From the NCBI GenBank assembly GCA_028282095.1, contig JANQIP010000108.1:1-42824 (forward strand): a DNA stretch of 42,824 bases. Direction: 5' to 3'. Each line of letters begins with the position of its first letter. Position 1 is the first letter of the stretch. Made by a program: the position numbers and the translations under genes. Positions 42,731 to 42,824 of the stretch are shown piece after piece. The notes below the pieces were generated by a model. That model searched no databases. It had not been told where the DNA came from and saw only the letters and a program-made list of their open reading frames with translations. This stretch comes from Xanthobacteraceae bacterium (lineage in GTDB: Bacteria; Pseudomonadota; Alphaproteobacteria; Rhizobiales; Xanthobacteraceae).

Positions 42731-42824
42731 GAGCATGATCCCGAAAAGTTGGCAGACTTTTCGGACAAGATCATGCGACCAAACAAAGACGAGCATGATC
42801 CCGAAAAGTTGGCAGACTTTTCGG
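42731..42824 (+). repeat. Repeat A, tandem copies, cut by window end
   Basis: GAGCATGATCCCGAAAAG starts at 42731 and again at 42791, 60 bases apart; the second copy is cut off. The orientation is opposite to the tandem pair at 1-118. Confidence 0.85.

Overview
The window looks like part of a high-GC alphaproteobacterial chromosome. The gene content (urate degradation through PuuD/PuuE, branched-chain-type ABC uptake systems, many acyl-CoA enzymes) and the abundant palindromic intergenic repeats suggest Hyphomicrobiales, near Bradyrhizobiaceae or Xanthobacteraceae. That placement is an inference; no rRNA, tRNA or other taxonomic marker is present. I see no complete insertion sequence, integrase or CRISPR array.

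Region 1 (276-9451) is a purine and hydantoin catabolic locus. A minus-strand pair (M20 peptidase; allantoate amidohydrolase-type M20 enzyme) is divergent from a tight plus-strand operon: membrane urate oxidase PuuD with a C-terminal cytochrome c domain, allantoinase PuuE, a UraD-UraH fusion, an iron-sulfur protein like YgfK without its flavin domain, and a dihydropyrimidinase/hydantoinase. The set covers urate to allantoate and beyond.

Region 2 (9974-20965) is best read as uptake and catabolism of a cyclic or basic amino acid, probably pipecolate/lysine. It holds an IclR regulator, a rhodanese, a five-gene Liv-type ABC transporter, an ornithine cyclodeaminase/mu-crystallin-type ketimine reductase, an AmaA-like FAD oxidase and an ALDH7 (AmaB-like) dehydrogenase. 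A 38-bp imperfect inverted repeat recurs with identical arm spacing at three of its promoters, and a weaker copy lies at a fourth. It is a candidate operator of the local regulator.

Region 3 (about 20963-34109) is the accessory region and the most unusual part. Two ~220-bp composite repeats in the same order flank a trypsin-like protease and a subtilase whose catalytic serine position is threonine. After an AT-rich stretch come three plus-strand genes: a 1217-residue protein (amidase, two glucosaminidase-like domains, a DUF5675-like domain, ankyrin repeats), a 259-residue unrecognised protein with a long hydrophobic segment, and an 894-residue protein joining a peptidoglycan amidase, a trypsin-like protease and an endonuclease/exonuclease/phosphatase domain, all with intact catalytic residues. 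None has a visible signal peptide. Together they look like an undescribed lytic or conflict system that attacks wall, protein and nucleic acid or phosphoester bonds, either in self-lysis or as delivered toxins.

Region 4 (34415-42454) encodes acyl-CoA-type catabolism: an aldehyde dehydrogenase divergent from a 2,4-dienoyl-CoA-reductase-like SDR, a thiolase-like protein with its DUF35 partner, a MarR regulator, an acyl-CoA synthetase and a second SDR. The sequence shows two operator sets: three 16-bp palindromes between the aldehyde dehydrogenase and the first SDR, and a related pair of 17-bp palindromes at the two other divergent promoters, the latter probably bound by the MarR protein. The window begins and ends in tandem copies of the same palindromic repeat in opposite orientation.
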